A DNA stretch of 64,000 nucleotides, taken from assembly GCF_014203755.1 (NCBI RefSeq), contig NZ_JACHJS010000001.1, forward strand, positions 2,852,001-2,916,000, in the 5' to 3' direction. Shown here piece after piece: positions 1 to 9,179 of the stretch. Below the pieces are notes generated by a model, which had not been told where the DNA came from, ran no database searches, and saw only the letters and a list, made by a program, of their open reading frames with translations. This DNA comes from Saccharothrix violaceirubra. GTDB lineage: Bacteria > Actinomycetota > Actinomycetes > Mycobacteriales > Pseudonocardiaceae. Both the position numbers and the translations under genes were made by a program. The first letter of the stretch is position 1. Every line of letters starts with the position of its first letter.

Positions 1-435
1 GCGAGCATGATCACCCAGGTCCTGTTCGCGCCCGACGCCCCGCTGGAGACGACCGTGCGCGGCGTGCTGCGGACGACCGGGACGGACGCCGACCCGAACG
101 ACAACGCCGCCCAGGCCCCGATGCGGGTCCTGCTGCCGCGCATCGTGGCCGTGCCGCCGATCGGCGAACCCGGGTTCGTGACCTCGGTGCGCGGTCTCGA
201 CTTCCCGCCCGGCACGCCCGTGCGGCTCGCGTGGTCGCCGGGCATCACGGCCGCCGCCGCGCCCACGATCCCGCGCCCGGACGGCCGGTTCACCGCGCAG
301 CTGCTGATCCTGCACAAAGACGCGACCGGCCCGCGCACGATCACCGCGACCGGGGTCGGATTCCGGCCCGCGACGACGCCGTTCCTGGTCGTCCCGGGCA
401 CGGTCGGGCCGCCGGACATGGTGCGCCGGCGATGA
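1..435 (+). CDS. Ig-like fold protein of CIS locus, 3' part (5' end outside window)
   Basis: The frame is open to the first base of the window, so the ATG at 7 is probably internal and only the C-terminal 145 residues are seen. They form beta-rich repeats of the type 'V..V.G.DFPPGTPVRLAW..GI' followed by 'G.RTITATG.GF', ending in a proline-rich 'VVPGTVGPPDMVRRR' tail. Proteins with this Ig/TIG-like pattern sit next to DUF4255 genes in actinobacterial contractile injection loci. The DUF4255 gene follows after 13 nt in the same direction. Role unknown; a structural, adhesin-like or cargo role is possible. The domain call rests on pattern recognition only. Confidence 0.6.
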   Translation, partial: ASMITQVLFAPDAPLETTVRGVLRTTGTDADPNDNAAQAPMRVLLPRIVAVPPIGEPGFVTSVRGLDFPPGTPVRLAWSPGITAAAAPTIPRPDGRFTAQLLILHKDATGPRTITATGVGFRPATTPFLVVPGTVGPPDMVRRR

Positions 436-448
436 CAGGGAGGCACCG

Positions 449-1132
449 GTGATCCACGAGGTCGACGAGGGGGTCCGCCGCCTGCTGCACGCGGGCGGCG
501 TGCCCGGCGACCGGGGCGACCTGGCGTTCGAGGCACCGACGAAGGACTGGGCGGCCCGGCGCAACGCACCCGCCGTCAACGTGTTCCTCTACGACATCCG
601 CGAGGACCTGACCCGGCGCACCGCCGGCGAGAGCGAGGTGTACGACGACGACGGCACGCTGTTGGGCCGGCGCGGCGCACCACGCTGGTTCGACCTCTTC
701 TACCTGGTCACGGCCTGGACCAACCGGCCGCAGGACGAACACCGGCTGCTCTCGGAGGCGCTCGCGTGTCTGGTGCGCGCCGAACGCCTTCCCCGTGAGC
801 TGCTGACCGGGTCGCTGGCCGAACTCGACCTCGCGATCGGGATGCAGGTCGCCGGGCCGACCCCGGAAGGGCGCTCGGCTCCGGACGTGTGGTCCGCGCT
901 CGGCGGCGAACTCAAACCCGCCGTCACGCTCCGGGTCACCGCGCCGCTGGCGGGCGAGTGGACGCCGAGCGGGCAGCCGGTCACCGAAGGCATGGTCCTG
1001 CGCAACACCGGCTCCGGCGCCCGCCGGCTGCGGTACGAAGGCCCGACCACCGCCGAGGGCGACGGGCTCGCCGTGACCCGTCCCCGTCCGGCACCCTCGC
1101 CCCGGCGTCGGCGTGGCGAGCCGATCCGATGA
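449..1132 (+). CDS. DUF4255 (Pvc16-like) CIS tail terminator/cap protein
   Basis: A 227-residue protein opening with the DUF4255 pattern: 'MIHEVDEGVRRLL', then 'NAPAVNVFLYDIRED' and 'WFDLFYLVTAW'. In eCIS such as PVC/AFP the homologue (Pvc16/Afp16) caps the end of the tube-sheath stack. The GTG start is set by a GGGAGG ribosome site at 438-443. The last about 70 residues resemble an appended beta domain. The stop overlaps the ATG of the ATPase gene by 4 nt, so the two are translationally coupled, as cap and ATPase genes often are in these loci. Confidence 0.85.
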   Translation: MIHEVDEGVRRLLHAGGVPGDRGDLAFEAPTKDWAARRNAPAVNVFLYDIREDLTRRTAGESEVYDDDGTLLGRRGAPRWFDLFYLVTAWTNRPQDEHRLLSEALACLVRAERLPRELLTGSLAELDLAIGMQVAGPTPEGRSAPDVWSALGGELKPAVTLRVTAPLAGEWTPSGQPVTEGMVLRNTGSGARRLRYEGPTTAEGDGLAVTRPRPAPSPRRRRGEPIR

Positions 1133-3027
1133 CCGACCTGTGGACCAGGCTCGCGGCGGTCGAGGCACGGGTGCGGCAGGCGGTGGAGAAGAAACTGGCC
1201 GGGGACCCGTCGCCCGACGACCCGTTCCGCGGCCTCTACCTGACGCCCGAGGCGGTGCGCCGGGTGCTCGACCCGCGACCCGACCCGGACGTCCTCGTGC
1301 CCGCCGAGCCCGGCTCCCGACTGTCCACTGTGGCCGAACGGTTCCGGCTCGACGCGCTGGACGTCGAACTCCTGCTGGTCGTCCTCATGCCCGACGTCGA
1401 CGCCCGGTTCGAACGCCTCTACGGCTATCTCAACGACGACGTGACCCGGCGCCGTGCGACCGTCGGCCTCGCCCTGGAGCTGTGCGGACTGCCCCAGGCG
1501 GGCACGGGCCGGTTCCGGTTCGACGCCGGGTCGAGGCTGGTCGCGGGCGGTCTGGTCGAGGTGCGGGAACCGGACCTGCCCGCGCTTTCCCGACCTTTGC
1601 GCGTGCCCGACCGCGTGGTCGCGCACCTGCTCGGCCACGACCCGCAGCCGGACCTGGTCCGTGTGGTGACCGGCGAGCCCAAAAGCGGATTCGTCCGCCG
1701 CGTCGGCGACGCGCTGCGGGCCGGCATCGGCCCGATCCACCTGCGCGGCGAGGGCGGCGCCCACGTGGCCACGTCCGCGTTGGCATGTGCCGGTCTGGAC
1801 GCGGTGGTGCTCGACGTGGCCGCGCTTGTCGACCGGGACCACCCCGCGCTCGACGCCGTCGTGCGCGAAGCCCGGTTGCGCGGCGCGGGCCTGGTGGTCG
1901 GCCCGGTCGAACTCCTCGTGCCGGCGAAGACCCGGCTGCTGCGGGAGCTGGCGGCCCACGACGACCTACCGCTCGTGCTGCACGGCCGGCAGCACTGGGA
2001 CCCGCACTGGACCGATCGCCCGGTCGTCCCGGTCACCGTGCCGCCGGACGATCGGGAGCCGCCGGACAGCGCCCTGAACGGTTACCGGCTCGGTGCGGAC
2101 GAGACGCGGCACGTGGTGTCGGTCGCGACCGGGCTGGCGGCGCTGGACGGTCGCCCGGTCGCCGACGAGCACCTGCGGGCCGGTGTGCGGGCGCGCAACG
2201 GCGCGGGCCTGGACCGGCTGGCCCGCCGGATCACCCCGTCGGTCGGTCCGGACGACCTCGTGCTCCCCGACGCGACCCGGCGGCAGCTCGACGAACTCGT
2301 GCTGCGTGCCCGACACCGCGACCGGGTGCTCGGGAGTTGGCGGATGCGTCCCGGCGGCGGCCGGGGGCGGGGCGTGGTGGCGTTGTTCGCGGGCGAGTCC
2401 GGCACGGGCAAGACCATGTCCGCCGAGGTGGTCGCGGCCGAGATCGGCGTGGACCTGTACGTGGTCGACCTGTCCACGGTCGTGGACAAGTACGTGGGCG
2501 AGACCGAGAAGAACCTGGAGCGGATCTTCACCGAGGCGGCGGGCGTGCACGGCGTCCTGTTGTTCGACGAGGCCGACGCCGTGTTCGGCAAACGCTCGGA
2601 GGTCAAGGACGCGCGCGACCGGTACGCCAACGTCGAGTCCGCCTACCTGTTGCAGCGCATGGAGTCCCTCGACGGCATCGCCGTGCTCACCACCAACCTG
2701 CGGTCCAATGTGGACGAAGCGTTCACGCGGCGGATCGACGTGATCGCCGATTTCCCGCTGCCGGACCGCGTCCAGCGGCTCGCGTTGTGGGACCGCTGCC
2801 TGGGCACGGCGATGCCCCGCGGTGACGACCTCGACCTGGAGTTCTGCGCCGAGCGCTTCGAACTGGCCGGCGGCTCGATCCGGTCGTGCGCCGTGACCGC
2901 CGCCTACCTGGCCGCCGCCGCCGACCGTCCACTCGCGATGGCCGACGTGATCTCGGCCGTGCACCAGGAATACCGCAAGCTGGGACGCCTGGTCCTGCCG
3001 AACGAGTTCGGCCCCTACTGCCCCTAA
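1129..3027 (+). CDS. AAA+ ATPase of contractile injection system (Pvc15-like)
   Basis: 632 residues. The C-terminal third is a classical AAA+ module: Walker A GESGTGKT at about residue 422, Walker B LLFDEAD at about 476, then a sensor-like 'LTTNLRSNVDEAFTRRID' and arginines. The N-terminal 300 residues are a family-specific region (winged-helix-like pieces, 'LLLVVLMPDVDARFERLYGYLNDD'). Every eCIS locus carries one such ATPase; a remodelling role in assembly or disassembly has been proposed. The ATG overlaps the stop of the DUF4255 gene (ATGA). A longer open frame extends upstream to 889 but lies over the DUF4255 gene and is not used. Confidence 0.9.
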   Translation: MTDLWTRLAAVEARVRQAVEKKLAGDPSPDDPFRGLYLTPEAVRRVLDPRPDPDVLVPAEPGSRLSTVAERFRLDALDVELLLVVLMPDVDARFERLYGYLNDDVTRRRATVGLALELCGLPQAGTGRFRFDAGSRLVAGGLVEVREPDLPALSRPLRVPDRVVAHLLGHDPQPDLVRVVTGEPKSGFVRRVGDALRAGIGPIHLRGEGGAHVATSALACAGLDAVVLDVAALVDRDHPALDAVVREARLRGAGLVVGPVELLVPAKTRLLRELAAHDDLPLVLHGRQHWDPHWTDRPVVPVTVPPDDREPPDSALNGYRLGADETRHVVSVATGLAALDGRPVADEHLRAGVRARNGAGLDRLARRITPSVGPDDLVLPDATRRQLDELVLRARHRDRVLGSWRMRPGGGRGRGVVALFAGESGTGKTMSAEVVAAEIGVDLYVVDLSTVVDKYVGETEKNLERIFTEAAGVHGVLLFDEADAVFGKRSEVKDARDRYANVESAYLLQRMESLDGIAVLTTNLRSNVDEAFTRRIDVIADFPLPDRVQRLALWDRCLGTAMPRGDDLDLEFCAERFELAGGSIRSCAVTAAYLAAAADRPLAMADVISAVHQEYRKLGRLVLPNEFGPYCP

Positions 3028-3130
3028 GGGCACCGGTCTGCCCCCGCGCGAGGGCTGCCGGGCCTGCCGGTCGATCACCGGAGGCAGCACGCTGGGTGAG
3101 GCGAGAATCGCACACCAGACAGGAGCGACC

Positions 3131-4645
3131 ATGCCGCAGTACCTCTCACCCGGCGTGTACGTGGAGGAGGTCCAGTCCGGGGCACGGCCGATCGAGGGGG
3201 TCGGCACGGCCGTGGCCGCCTTCGTCGGCTTCGCCGAACGCGGACCGTTCCACCGGGCCACCCTCGTCGCGAACTGGAACCAGTACGTGCAGCTCTTCGG
3301 CGGCTTCGTCGAGGACGCCTACCTGCCGCACGCGGTCTACGGCTACTTCGCCAACGGCGGCGGCGCGGCCTACGTCGTGCGCGTCGGCGGCACGCCCGAA
3401 GGCGCGCAGCCACAGCAACCCGCGCGCGAACCCGTGCGGCTGGGCGACCTGCGGATCGCCGCACTGCCCGGCGTGGACGGCGACGTGTCCGTCGAGGTGG
3501 CCGACGCCGACGGCGAGAACCCGCCCGACGACCGGTTCAAGCTGCTCGTCCGCCAGAACGGCAAGGTGGTCGAGACGCACGACGTCACCACCCGCAAGAA
3601 CGCCAAGAACTACGTCGCCACGCAGCTCGCCGAGCGTTCCAAGCTCGTCGGCGTGACCGAACAGCCGACCGGCGCCCTGGCCCGCCCGGACAAGCAGACC
3701 GTGTCGCTGCCCGCCGCCGCCACCGCGCCCACGACCGTCGACGCCCAGGAGTACCTCGGCGACCCCGAGGCCCGGACCGGCTTCGGCGGGCTGGAGAGCG
3801 TGGACGAGATCACGATCGTCGCCGTGCCCGACCTCATGGGCGCCTTCCAGCGCGGCCTGATCGACCTCGAAGGCGTGAAGACCGTGCAGTTGGCCCTGAT
3901 CTCGCACTGCGAGCAGATGGGCGACCGGGTCGCGGTCCTCGACACCCCGCCGGGCTTGAACGCGCAGCGCGTGCGCACGTGGCGGCAGGACGAAGCCGGC
4001 TACGACTCCCGTTACGCCGCCCTGTACTACCCGTGGATCAAGGTCTTCGACCCGGCGGGCGGACGGACCACGCTGGTGCCGCCGTCCGGGCACGTCGCGG
4101 GCGTGTGGGCGCGCAGCGACGTGGAACGCGGCGTGCACAAGGCACCGGCCAACGAGGTCATCCGCGGCGCGGTCGACCTGGAGACCGGACTGAGCAAATC
4201 CGAACAGGACCTGCTCAACCCGGTCGGCGTGAACTGCGTGCGCGCGTTCCCCGGCCGCGGCATCCGGATCTGGGGCGCGCGCACGCTGTCCTCGGACCCG
4301 GCGTGGCGCTACCTCAACGTGCGGCGGCTGTTCAACTTCCTGGAGGAGTCGATCCTGCTCGGCACCCAGTGGGTCGTGTTCGAGCCGAACGACGACCGGC
4401 TGTGGTCCAGCATCCGGCGCAACATCACCGCGTTCCTCACCGAGCAGTGGCGGCAGGGCGCGCTGTTCGGCCGCACGCCCGCCGAGGCGTTCTACGTCAA
4501 GTGCGACCGGGACAACAACCCGCAGGAGTCCATCGACCTCGGCCAGGTCGTGTGCGAGATCGGCGTGGCACCGGTCAAACCGGCGGAGTTCGTGGTGTTC
4601 CGGCTGGCGCAGTTCTCCGACAGCACCAGTCTCGTCAGCGAATGA
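3131..4645 (+). CDS. Contractile tail sheath protein
   Basis: 504 residues with the hallmark sheath N-terminus 'YLSPGVYVEEV' and 'AFVGFAERGP', and the C-terminal sheath core 'WRYLNVRRLFNFLEESI' to 'VFRLAQFSDS'. It polymerises around the inner tube and powers injection by contracting. There is one sheath gene, unlike the three paralogues of AFP/PVC; one is usual in Streptomyces-type CIS. A 103-nt gap before it, with AGGAG 8 nt ahead of the ATG, may hold its own promoter, in keeping with the high copy number needed. Confidence 0.95.
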   Translation: MPQYLSPGVYVEEVQSGARPIEGVGTAVAAFVGFAERGPFHRATLVANWNQYVQLFGGFVEDAYLPHAVYGYFANGGGAAYVVRVGGTPEGAQPQQPAREPVRLGDLRIAALPGVDGDVSVEVADADGENPPDDRFKLLVRQNGKVVETHDVTTRKNAKNYVATQLAERSKLVGVTEQPTGALARPDKQTVSLPAAATAPTTVDAQEYLGDPEARTGFGGLESVDEITIVAVPDLMGAFQRGLIDLEGVKTVQLALISHCEQMGDRVAVLDTPPGLNAQRVRTWRQDEAGYDSRYAALYYPWIKVFDPAGGRTTLVPPSGHVAGVWARSDVERGVHKAPANEVIRGAVDLETGLSKSEQDLLNPVGVNCVRAFPGRGIRIWGARTLSSDPAWRYLNVRRLFNFLEESILLGTQWVVFEPNDDRLWSSIRRNITAFLTEQWRQGALFGRTPAEAFYVKCDRDNNPQESIDLGQVVCEIGVAPVKPAEFVVFRLAQFSDSTSLVSE

Positions 4646-4683
4646 GCCCCTCGCGGGCCTGAACCGGAAAGGGGACCGCAGCC

Positions 4684-5124
4684 GTGGCAGAAGGCGACGC
4701 TCTCTCCACCCACATCTTCGGCGTGCAGCTCGGCGGGTTCATGGTCGAGTCCCTCCAGGAGGTCAGCGGGCTGACCGTGGAGGAGGACGTGGTCGACGTC
4801 TTCCAGGTGACGCCGACCGGCAAACCGATGATCCGCAAGCAGCCCGGCGCGCAGAAGGGCGGCGAGGTCACGCTCACCCGCGGGCTCGACCAGAGTTCGG
4901 AGTTCACCAACTGGCTCAAGGAGACCCTGGAGAAGGGCGCGGTCACCGCGGCCCGGCAGAACATCACCATCGAGGTCAAGGATTCCGAGGGCAACACGGT
5001 CCGGCGCATGCAGCTCACCAACGCCTGGGCCAGCAAGTGGGAGGGACCGTCGCTCAAAGCCGGCGAGTCCTCGGCGGCCACCGAGAAGGTGACCCTGGTG
5101 TTCGAGGAGATCAAGGTCGAATGA
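4684..5124 (+). CDS. Inner tube protein (gp19/Hcp-like), first copy
   Basis: 146 residues with the T4 gp19-like tube pattern: 'FGVQLGGFMVESLQEVSGL' and 'VTLTRGLDQSSEFTNWL', ending in a beta strand '..EKVTLVFEEIKVE'. It stacks as hexameric rings to form the injected tube inside the sheath. GTG start with GGAAAGGGG upstream. A second, diverged tube-fold protein is encoded at 8736-9158; in related particles one builds the tube and the other the tube initiator at the baseplate. Confidence 0.9.
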   Translation: MAEGDALSTHIFGVQLGGFMVESLQEVSGLTVEEDVVDVFQVTPTGKPMIRKQPGAQKGGEVTLTRGLDQSSEFTNWLKETLEKGAVTAARQNITIEVKDSEGNTVRRMQLTNAWASKWEGPSLKAGESSAATEKVTLVFEEIKVE

Positions 5125-5564
5125 GGCGCCGGACGATCGCCCTGGACCAGCTCGACGAACTGGTCGACGAGAGCCCGAAGCGGGAACGGGTCGAGCTGCG
5201 CACGGAGTTCGCGTTCGAACTGCCGCGCGGCTACGTGGACCAGAGCGGCACGGTGCACCGGCACGGCCGCATGCGCCTGGCCACCGCGCGCGACGAACTC
5301 CGGCCGCAGATCGACCTGCGGGTCAAGGAGAACCCGGGCTACCTGGGTGTCGTGCTGCTCAGCCAGGTGATCACCGAACTGGGCACGGTCACCGAGATCC
5401 ACCCCGGCGTGGTGGAGCTGATGTACGCCACCGACATCGCGTTCCTGCAGGACTTCTACCGGCGGATCAACAGCGAGGGGCACACCCGGGCCGGGGTGTC
5501 GTGCCCGGCGTGCGGCACGGCGTTCGAGGTCGACCTCGCCGGTGGTCGCCTGGGGGAATCGTGA
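5121..5564 (+). CDS. CIS/phage tail assembly protein with C-terminal half zinc knuckle
   Basis: 147 residues starting MRRRTIALDQLDEL, with the central pattern 'FELPRGYVDQSG.VHR.G.MRLATARDEL', which is seen in tail-assembly proteins next to tube genes. The end carries CPACG, only one CxxC pair, so zinc binding would need partners. ATG overlaps the tube stop by 4 nt and its own stop overlaps the next GTG by 4 nt. Function is inferred from position; probably a tube/baseplate chaperone or connector. Confidence 0.7.
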   Translation: MRRRTIALDQLDELVDESPKRERVELRTEFAFELPRGYVDQSGTVHRHGRMRLATARDELRPQIDLRVKENPGYLGVVLLSQVITELGTVTEIHPGVVELMYATDIAFLQDFYRRINSEGHTRAGVSCPACGTAFEVDLAGGRLGES

Positions 5565-5719
5565 CGTACGCGGCCGAGAGGCTGCTGGCGGAGGTCGCGT
5601 ACGTGGCCTACCACTTCCACTGGTCGCGCTCGGAGGTGCTCGACCTGGAGCACCACGAGCGGCGGCGGTGGGTGGAGCAGATCGGGCGGATCAACACGCG
5701 GGTGAACGAGGGGAGGTGA
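5561..5719 (+). CDS. DUF6760 small CIS-associated protein
   Basis: 52 residues, mostly helical ('AERLLAEVAYVAYHFHWSRSEVLDL' region split by H-F-H-W). Small proteins of this kind, annotated DUF6760, sit in the same place in actinobacterial and cyanobacterial tail-like loci. It resembles the gpE/gpG-type small proteins that follow tube genes in contractile phages. GTG start coupled to the preceding stop (GTGA). Function not established. Confidence 0.7.
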   Translation: MTYAAERLLAEVAYVAYHFHWSRSEVLDLEHHERRRWVEQIGRINTRVNEGR

Positions 5720-5722
5720 GCC

Positions 5723-8713
5723 ATGTCCTGGTGGGACAGGCTGTTGCGGCGGTCGCGGACGAAAGCGGTCGGCACGGTCGCGCGGTCGCCGTGGGACGGC
5801 GGCTGGCGCACGGTCCGGCCGTTGCGTCCCACGCTCGGGCCCGACGACCCGAGCGTCGCTTCCGGCCTGCGCTTCCGGGACCGGTTGACCTCGTGGCAGA
5901 ACCCGGCTTTCACCACCGCGCCGGGACACGCGGTCGATCCGGCGGCACCGGCGGGGGTGATGCACGGGGTGGCGACGCCGGGGGAGGTCGGCGACTCGCC
6001 GAGCGTGATGCGGCTTCCGGTGGCGGGGTCGGCGGACAGTGGCGCGGAGCCGGCGGGTGGGACTTCGGGGACGGATGCGGTGTTCCGGCCGCCGGTTCCG
6101 GAAGCCGCGGGCACCGGTCCCGACGGTGGTGACGGCCTGGACCGGTCGGACCCGGGTGACGTCGGCAGAGGTCGACCGGGACCGCCGGCCACTCGCCGGG
6201 ACCCGGTCGGTGTCGCTTCGGATCGGCCGGGACCTGTGGTGTCCCGTGCCGCGTCGGGTGGCGACGGCCTGGACCGGTCGGGGTCGGCGGGGGCCGATCC
6301 CGGTGCGGGTGGGGCAGGCGCCGTTCGACTCGGACCGGTCGGGGCCGGATCCGGCGGGAGGGGAACCGGTTCCGACTCTCCAGGGTCGGTGGTGACCCGT
6401 TCCGGCTCGGGTGGCGACGGCTCCACCCGAGCCGGGTCTCCGGAGGGGCTCGGCGCGGGTGGGTCCGAATCGCCCGCGCCTCGCTCCGGTCCGGGTGCGG
6501 TGGGCTCGGGTCGACCGGCGTCGCCGGCCGCCGGGCCCGGTGCCGGCGCGGCTGGGCCGGGATCGGTGGTGCCGCGTTCGGCATCGGGTGCGGTCGGCTC
6601 GGGTCGGATGGGATCGACGGCGGTCGGGTCCGGTGTGGGGCAGGCCGGTGGGGATCGGCCTGGTCCGGGTGCGTTCGGCGCGGGCGGACCCGGACCGGTG
6701 GTCGCGCGCTTCGGTTCGGGCGGTGACGGCGCGGACCGATCGGGCATGGTTGCCGGGTCCGACGCGGGCGGTGCCGGTGCGGACCGGTCGGTTCCGGCGG
6801 GGACTCGCCCCGGTTCAGGCAGTGGTGGCCAGAGCCGGTCGGGTCCGGTGGCGGCCGAGTCCACCGAGCCCGGCGTCGACTCGGGACGGCCGGGCTCGGT
6901 GGACTCGGCCGCCGGCCCGGGGCGAGCGGTCCGACCGGAGGTAGTGGTGTCCCGTTCCGCACTGGACGGGAACGTCTCGGGCCGGCAGGTCCACTCCGGG
7001 GCGGGCCGGACGACGGGTGCGGGCCGGCCCGGGGCGGTGGAGATGCCGGTGGTCGACTCCGGCTCCGGCGAGGTCATGGAGGTCCCGGTGTCCCGAGCGG
7101 TCCTGCCCGGGGCGGCGGGCGTGTCCGCCGTCGAGTCCGGGACGGCCGGCGAAGTCGGCCCCGGGCGCGCGCCGGTGTCGCGGACCGGACCGGTGGACGA
7201 CCCCGGGTGGAGCCGGTCGGGGACGCCGGTCGGGGTACGGCCCGTGTCGGGTTCGAGCTTGTCCGGTCCGGTGGCGACGCCCGTCGTCCACCCCGGATCG
7301 AGCGGCGACGAGGAGGGGCGGGGGGTTCCTCCCCGTCGACCGGCGGAGTCGGCCGATCGTTCCGGGCCGGGTGGGGCGGCGGCCGGCCCCGTGCACCCGT
7401 CGGGTCGGTCCGGATCGGGGAAAGTCGCTGCCGCGCGGCCCGTGGTGGCCGGGGACCCGGGTCCGCGCGGGTCGGCCGTGCCCGGCGCCCCGGACCAGGT
7501 GCCGAGGAAAGCTCCGGGTGCCCCCGGACTGGGGGTCGGTCCGGTGGGCGAGACCGGGGTCGTGGCGAGGGGGCCTGCGGGGGCCGACCTGGTCGCACGA
7601 GGGTCCGGGGATCCCGCGGTGTCCCGTTCGGCGTCCAGGCCGGACGGGGCGACCGGTCGGGGAGCGGGCAGGGCGTCGGCCGCCCGGTCGAGTCCGGTCG
7701 GTGAGCCCGCGCCGGTGGCCGCCCGGTCGTCGGCTCCGCGTCGAGGCGAAGCGTCCCGGCCGGTCGTGGGCAGCGGTCCGACATCGCCCCGGTTCCGGGT
7801 GGGCGAGCCCGTGACTTCGGTGCCGCGATCATCCGTCGACGTGGCAGGCGCGGTCATGCCGATGATCCAGCGAACGGAGTCCGACAGGACCCCTGCCGCG
7901 CAGGGAAGTCCGGAAGGGGAAGCGCGGCGGACCGGAGTGGCGGGTCTGCGGCGGGTCACGCCGTCGCCGACCCGGGCCGCCCGGCAGGACCTGCCCATGC
8001 GCACGTTGCCGGTCGTGGGAACGGCCATGGCAGGTGAGTTGGTACCGCCGGCGGCAAGCCCCGACCGGCCCACCGTGCGACGGCCGTCCTCGGCGCCGGT
8101 ACTGGGCGAGGCGTTGAGCCGCGTCCCCGACACCGCTGCCACCCCGGGACGGGAGTCGGCGCGGCGGACGACCCCGTCGCGCGAACCGGACCGCGGTCGA
8201 CCGCCGACGGAACAACCGTCCCTGGTGGTTCCGTTGACGCGAAGCGAAGCGCGTCTTCCCGGCGGCGAAAGCGGACCGCTCGTCCCGCTGCTGGGAGACC
8301 GTCCCCTGACGCCACTGCTGCGCGTGGAAGGCGGCCCGCCGACGCGACGCCCGGTGGTCCGGCCGCGCTGGACCCCGGCCCCGGACGTCGGCGTCCAGCG
8401 CACGACCCCTCGCCACGCCCCGCCGCCGCGTGGCCCCCTGACGATGCCGGTCGCCGGGTCGACCCAGCGGACGGCCACACCCACGTCGGAAGCCTTGCCG
8501 GACAAGGGGATCCCGAAAGCGCACCCGACGGTCACGACATCGAAGACGACCACCTCCCCGAAGCCCGCCGACTTGGCGAAACCGGCCAAGGACGAGCACG
8601 AGCAGATCGACCCCGACCGCCTGGCACGCCGGCTGATCGAGCCGGTCGCCCGGTTGCTGCGCGCCGAACTGCGCAGTGGCCGCGAGCGGTCCGGACGGCT
8701 GCACGACCGCTGA
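5723..8713 (+). CDS. 996-residue low-complexity CIS-associated protein
   Basis: The ends are ordered and conserved-looking. The N-terminal about 75 residues (MSWWDRLLRR... 'LTSWQNPAFTTAPGHAV') match the usual opening of a protein found beside tube genes in Streptomyces CIS loci. The C-terminal about 40 residues form a basic amphipathic helix ending 'RLARRLIEPVARLLRAEL'. Between them lie about 850 residues of Gly/Ser/Pro/Arg/Val repeats with no predicted fold. Composition alone would give long unrelated frames on both strands, but position, a proper RBS (GAGG at about 5713) and the conserved ends favour this one. It could be a tether, tape-measure-like element or disordered scaffold. Confidence 0.7.
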   Translation: MSWWDRLLRRSRTKAVGTVARSPWDGGWRTVRPLRPTLGPDDPSVASGLRFRDRLTSWQNPAFTTAPGHAVDPAAPAGVMHGVATPGEVGDSPSVMRLPVAGSADSGAEPAGGTSGTDAVFRPPVPEAAGTGPDGGDGLDRSDPGDVGRGRPGPPATRRDPVGVASDRPGPVVSRAASGGDGLDRSGSAGADPGAGGAGAVRLGPVGAGSGGRGTGSDSPGSVVTRSGSGGDGSTRAGSPEGLGAGGSESPAPRSGPGAVGSGRPASPAAGPGAGAAGPGSVVPRSASGAVGSGRMGSTAVGSGVGQAGGDRPGPGAFGAGGPGPVVARFGSGGDGADRSGMVAGSDAGGAGADRSVPAGTRPGSGSGGQSRSGPVAAESTEPGVDSGRPGSVDSAAGPGRAVRPEVVVSRSALDGNVSGRQVHSGAGRTTGAGRPGAVEMPVVDSGSGEVMEVPVSRAVLPGAAGVSAVESGTAGEVGPGRAPVSRTGPVDDPGWSRSGTPVGVRPVSGSSLSGPVATPVVHPGSSGDEEGRGVPPRRPAESADRSGPGGAAAGPVHPSGRSGSGKVAAARPVVAGDPGPRGSAVPGAPDQVPRKAPGAPGLGVGPVGETGVVARGPAGADLVARGSGDPAVSRSASRPDGATGRGAGRASAARSSPVGEPAPVAARSSAPRRGEASRPVVGSGPTSPRFRVGEPVTSVPRSSVDVAGAVMPMIQRTESDRTPAAQGSPEGEARRTGVAGLRRVTPSPTRAARQDLPMRTLPVVGTAMAGELVPPAASPDRPTVRRPSSAPVLGEALSRVPDTAATPGRESARRTTPSREPDRGRPPTEQPSLVVPLTRSEARLPGGESGPLVPLLGDRPLTPLLRVEGGPPTRRPVVRPRWTPAPDVGVQRTTPRHAPPPRGPLTMPVAGSTQRTATPTSEALPDKGIPKAHPTVTTSKTTTSPKPADLAKPAKDEHEQIDPDRLARRLIEPVARLLRAELRSGRERSGRLHDR
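6110..7700 (+). repeat. Degenerate GC-rich coding repeat
   Basis: Within the 996-residue protein, short units encoding variations on 'GSGGDG.DRSG' and 'GA.GSGRP.S' recur many times with period about 20-25 codons and drifting sequence. The repetition is visible in the DNA as recurrent 'ggtgcgggcggcgcgga' and 'cggtcgggtccggtggcg' type strings. Likely to vary in copy number between strains. Confidence 0.6.
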
Positions 8714-8735
8714 GCCCCGACAGGAGCGCACCCGC

Positions 8736-9158
8736 ATGACCGACGTATTCGCCAGCACCGTCTTCTTCCGGCTCTCCGTGGCCGGCAACGACCTCGGCGC
8801 GTTCCACACCTGCCAGGGACTGGGCGCGCAGTTCGAGGTCGAGCAGTACGCGGAGGGCGGCAACAACGGGTTCACGTGGCAACTCCCCTCGCGGATCACG
8901 TGGTCCCCGGTCACCATGACCCGGCCCGTCACCGCCGACTCGGCCAAGGTCCTCAAGTGGTTCGGCGAGGTCGAGCGGCGGGCCGAGCGCAAGGACGGCG
9001 AGATCGTCGCGCTCGCACCGGACCTGACGCCGATCGTGCGGTGGCAGGTGTTGGGTGTGCTGCCGCTGCGCTGGCAGGGACCTTCGTTCGACCCCAGCGG
9101 GTCGCAGGCCGCCGTCGAGACGCTGGAGTTCTCGCACGAGGGCCTCGAAGCGTCCTGA
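8736..9158 (+). CDS. Second inner tube-fold protein (tube initiator-like)
   Basis: 140 residues with the phage tail tube pattern 'FRLSVAGNDLGAFHTCQGLGAQFEVEQYAEGG', then 'VTMTRPVTADSAKVLKWFGEVE' and the closing strand 'AAVETLEFSHEGLE'. It is clearly diverged from the tube protein at 4684. In PVC/AFP-like systems a diverged tube paralogue (Pvc5-like) links the tube to the hub. Position directly before the LysM hub gene agrees. ATG with AGGAG at 8722. Confidence 0.85.
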   Translation: MTDVFASTVFFRLSVAGNDLGAFHTCQGLGAQFEVEQYAEGGNNGFTWQLPSRITWSPVTMTRPVTADSAKVLKWFGEVERRAERKDGEIVALAPDLTPIVRWQVLGVLPLRWQGPSFDPSGSQAAVETLEFSHEGLEAS

Positions 9159-9179
9159 CGCGGGAAGGAGGACCACGTC

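Noticed and set aside
5608..8589. 993-residue open frame on the minus strand, Thr/Pro/Arg rich
   Set aside because: It mirrors the repetitive 996-residue plus-strand gene. It lacks a recognisable domain, opposes the operon, and its codon bias is a by-product of GC-rich repeats.
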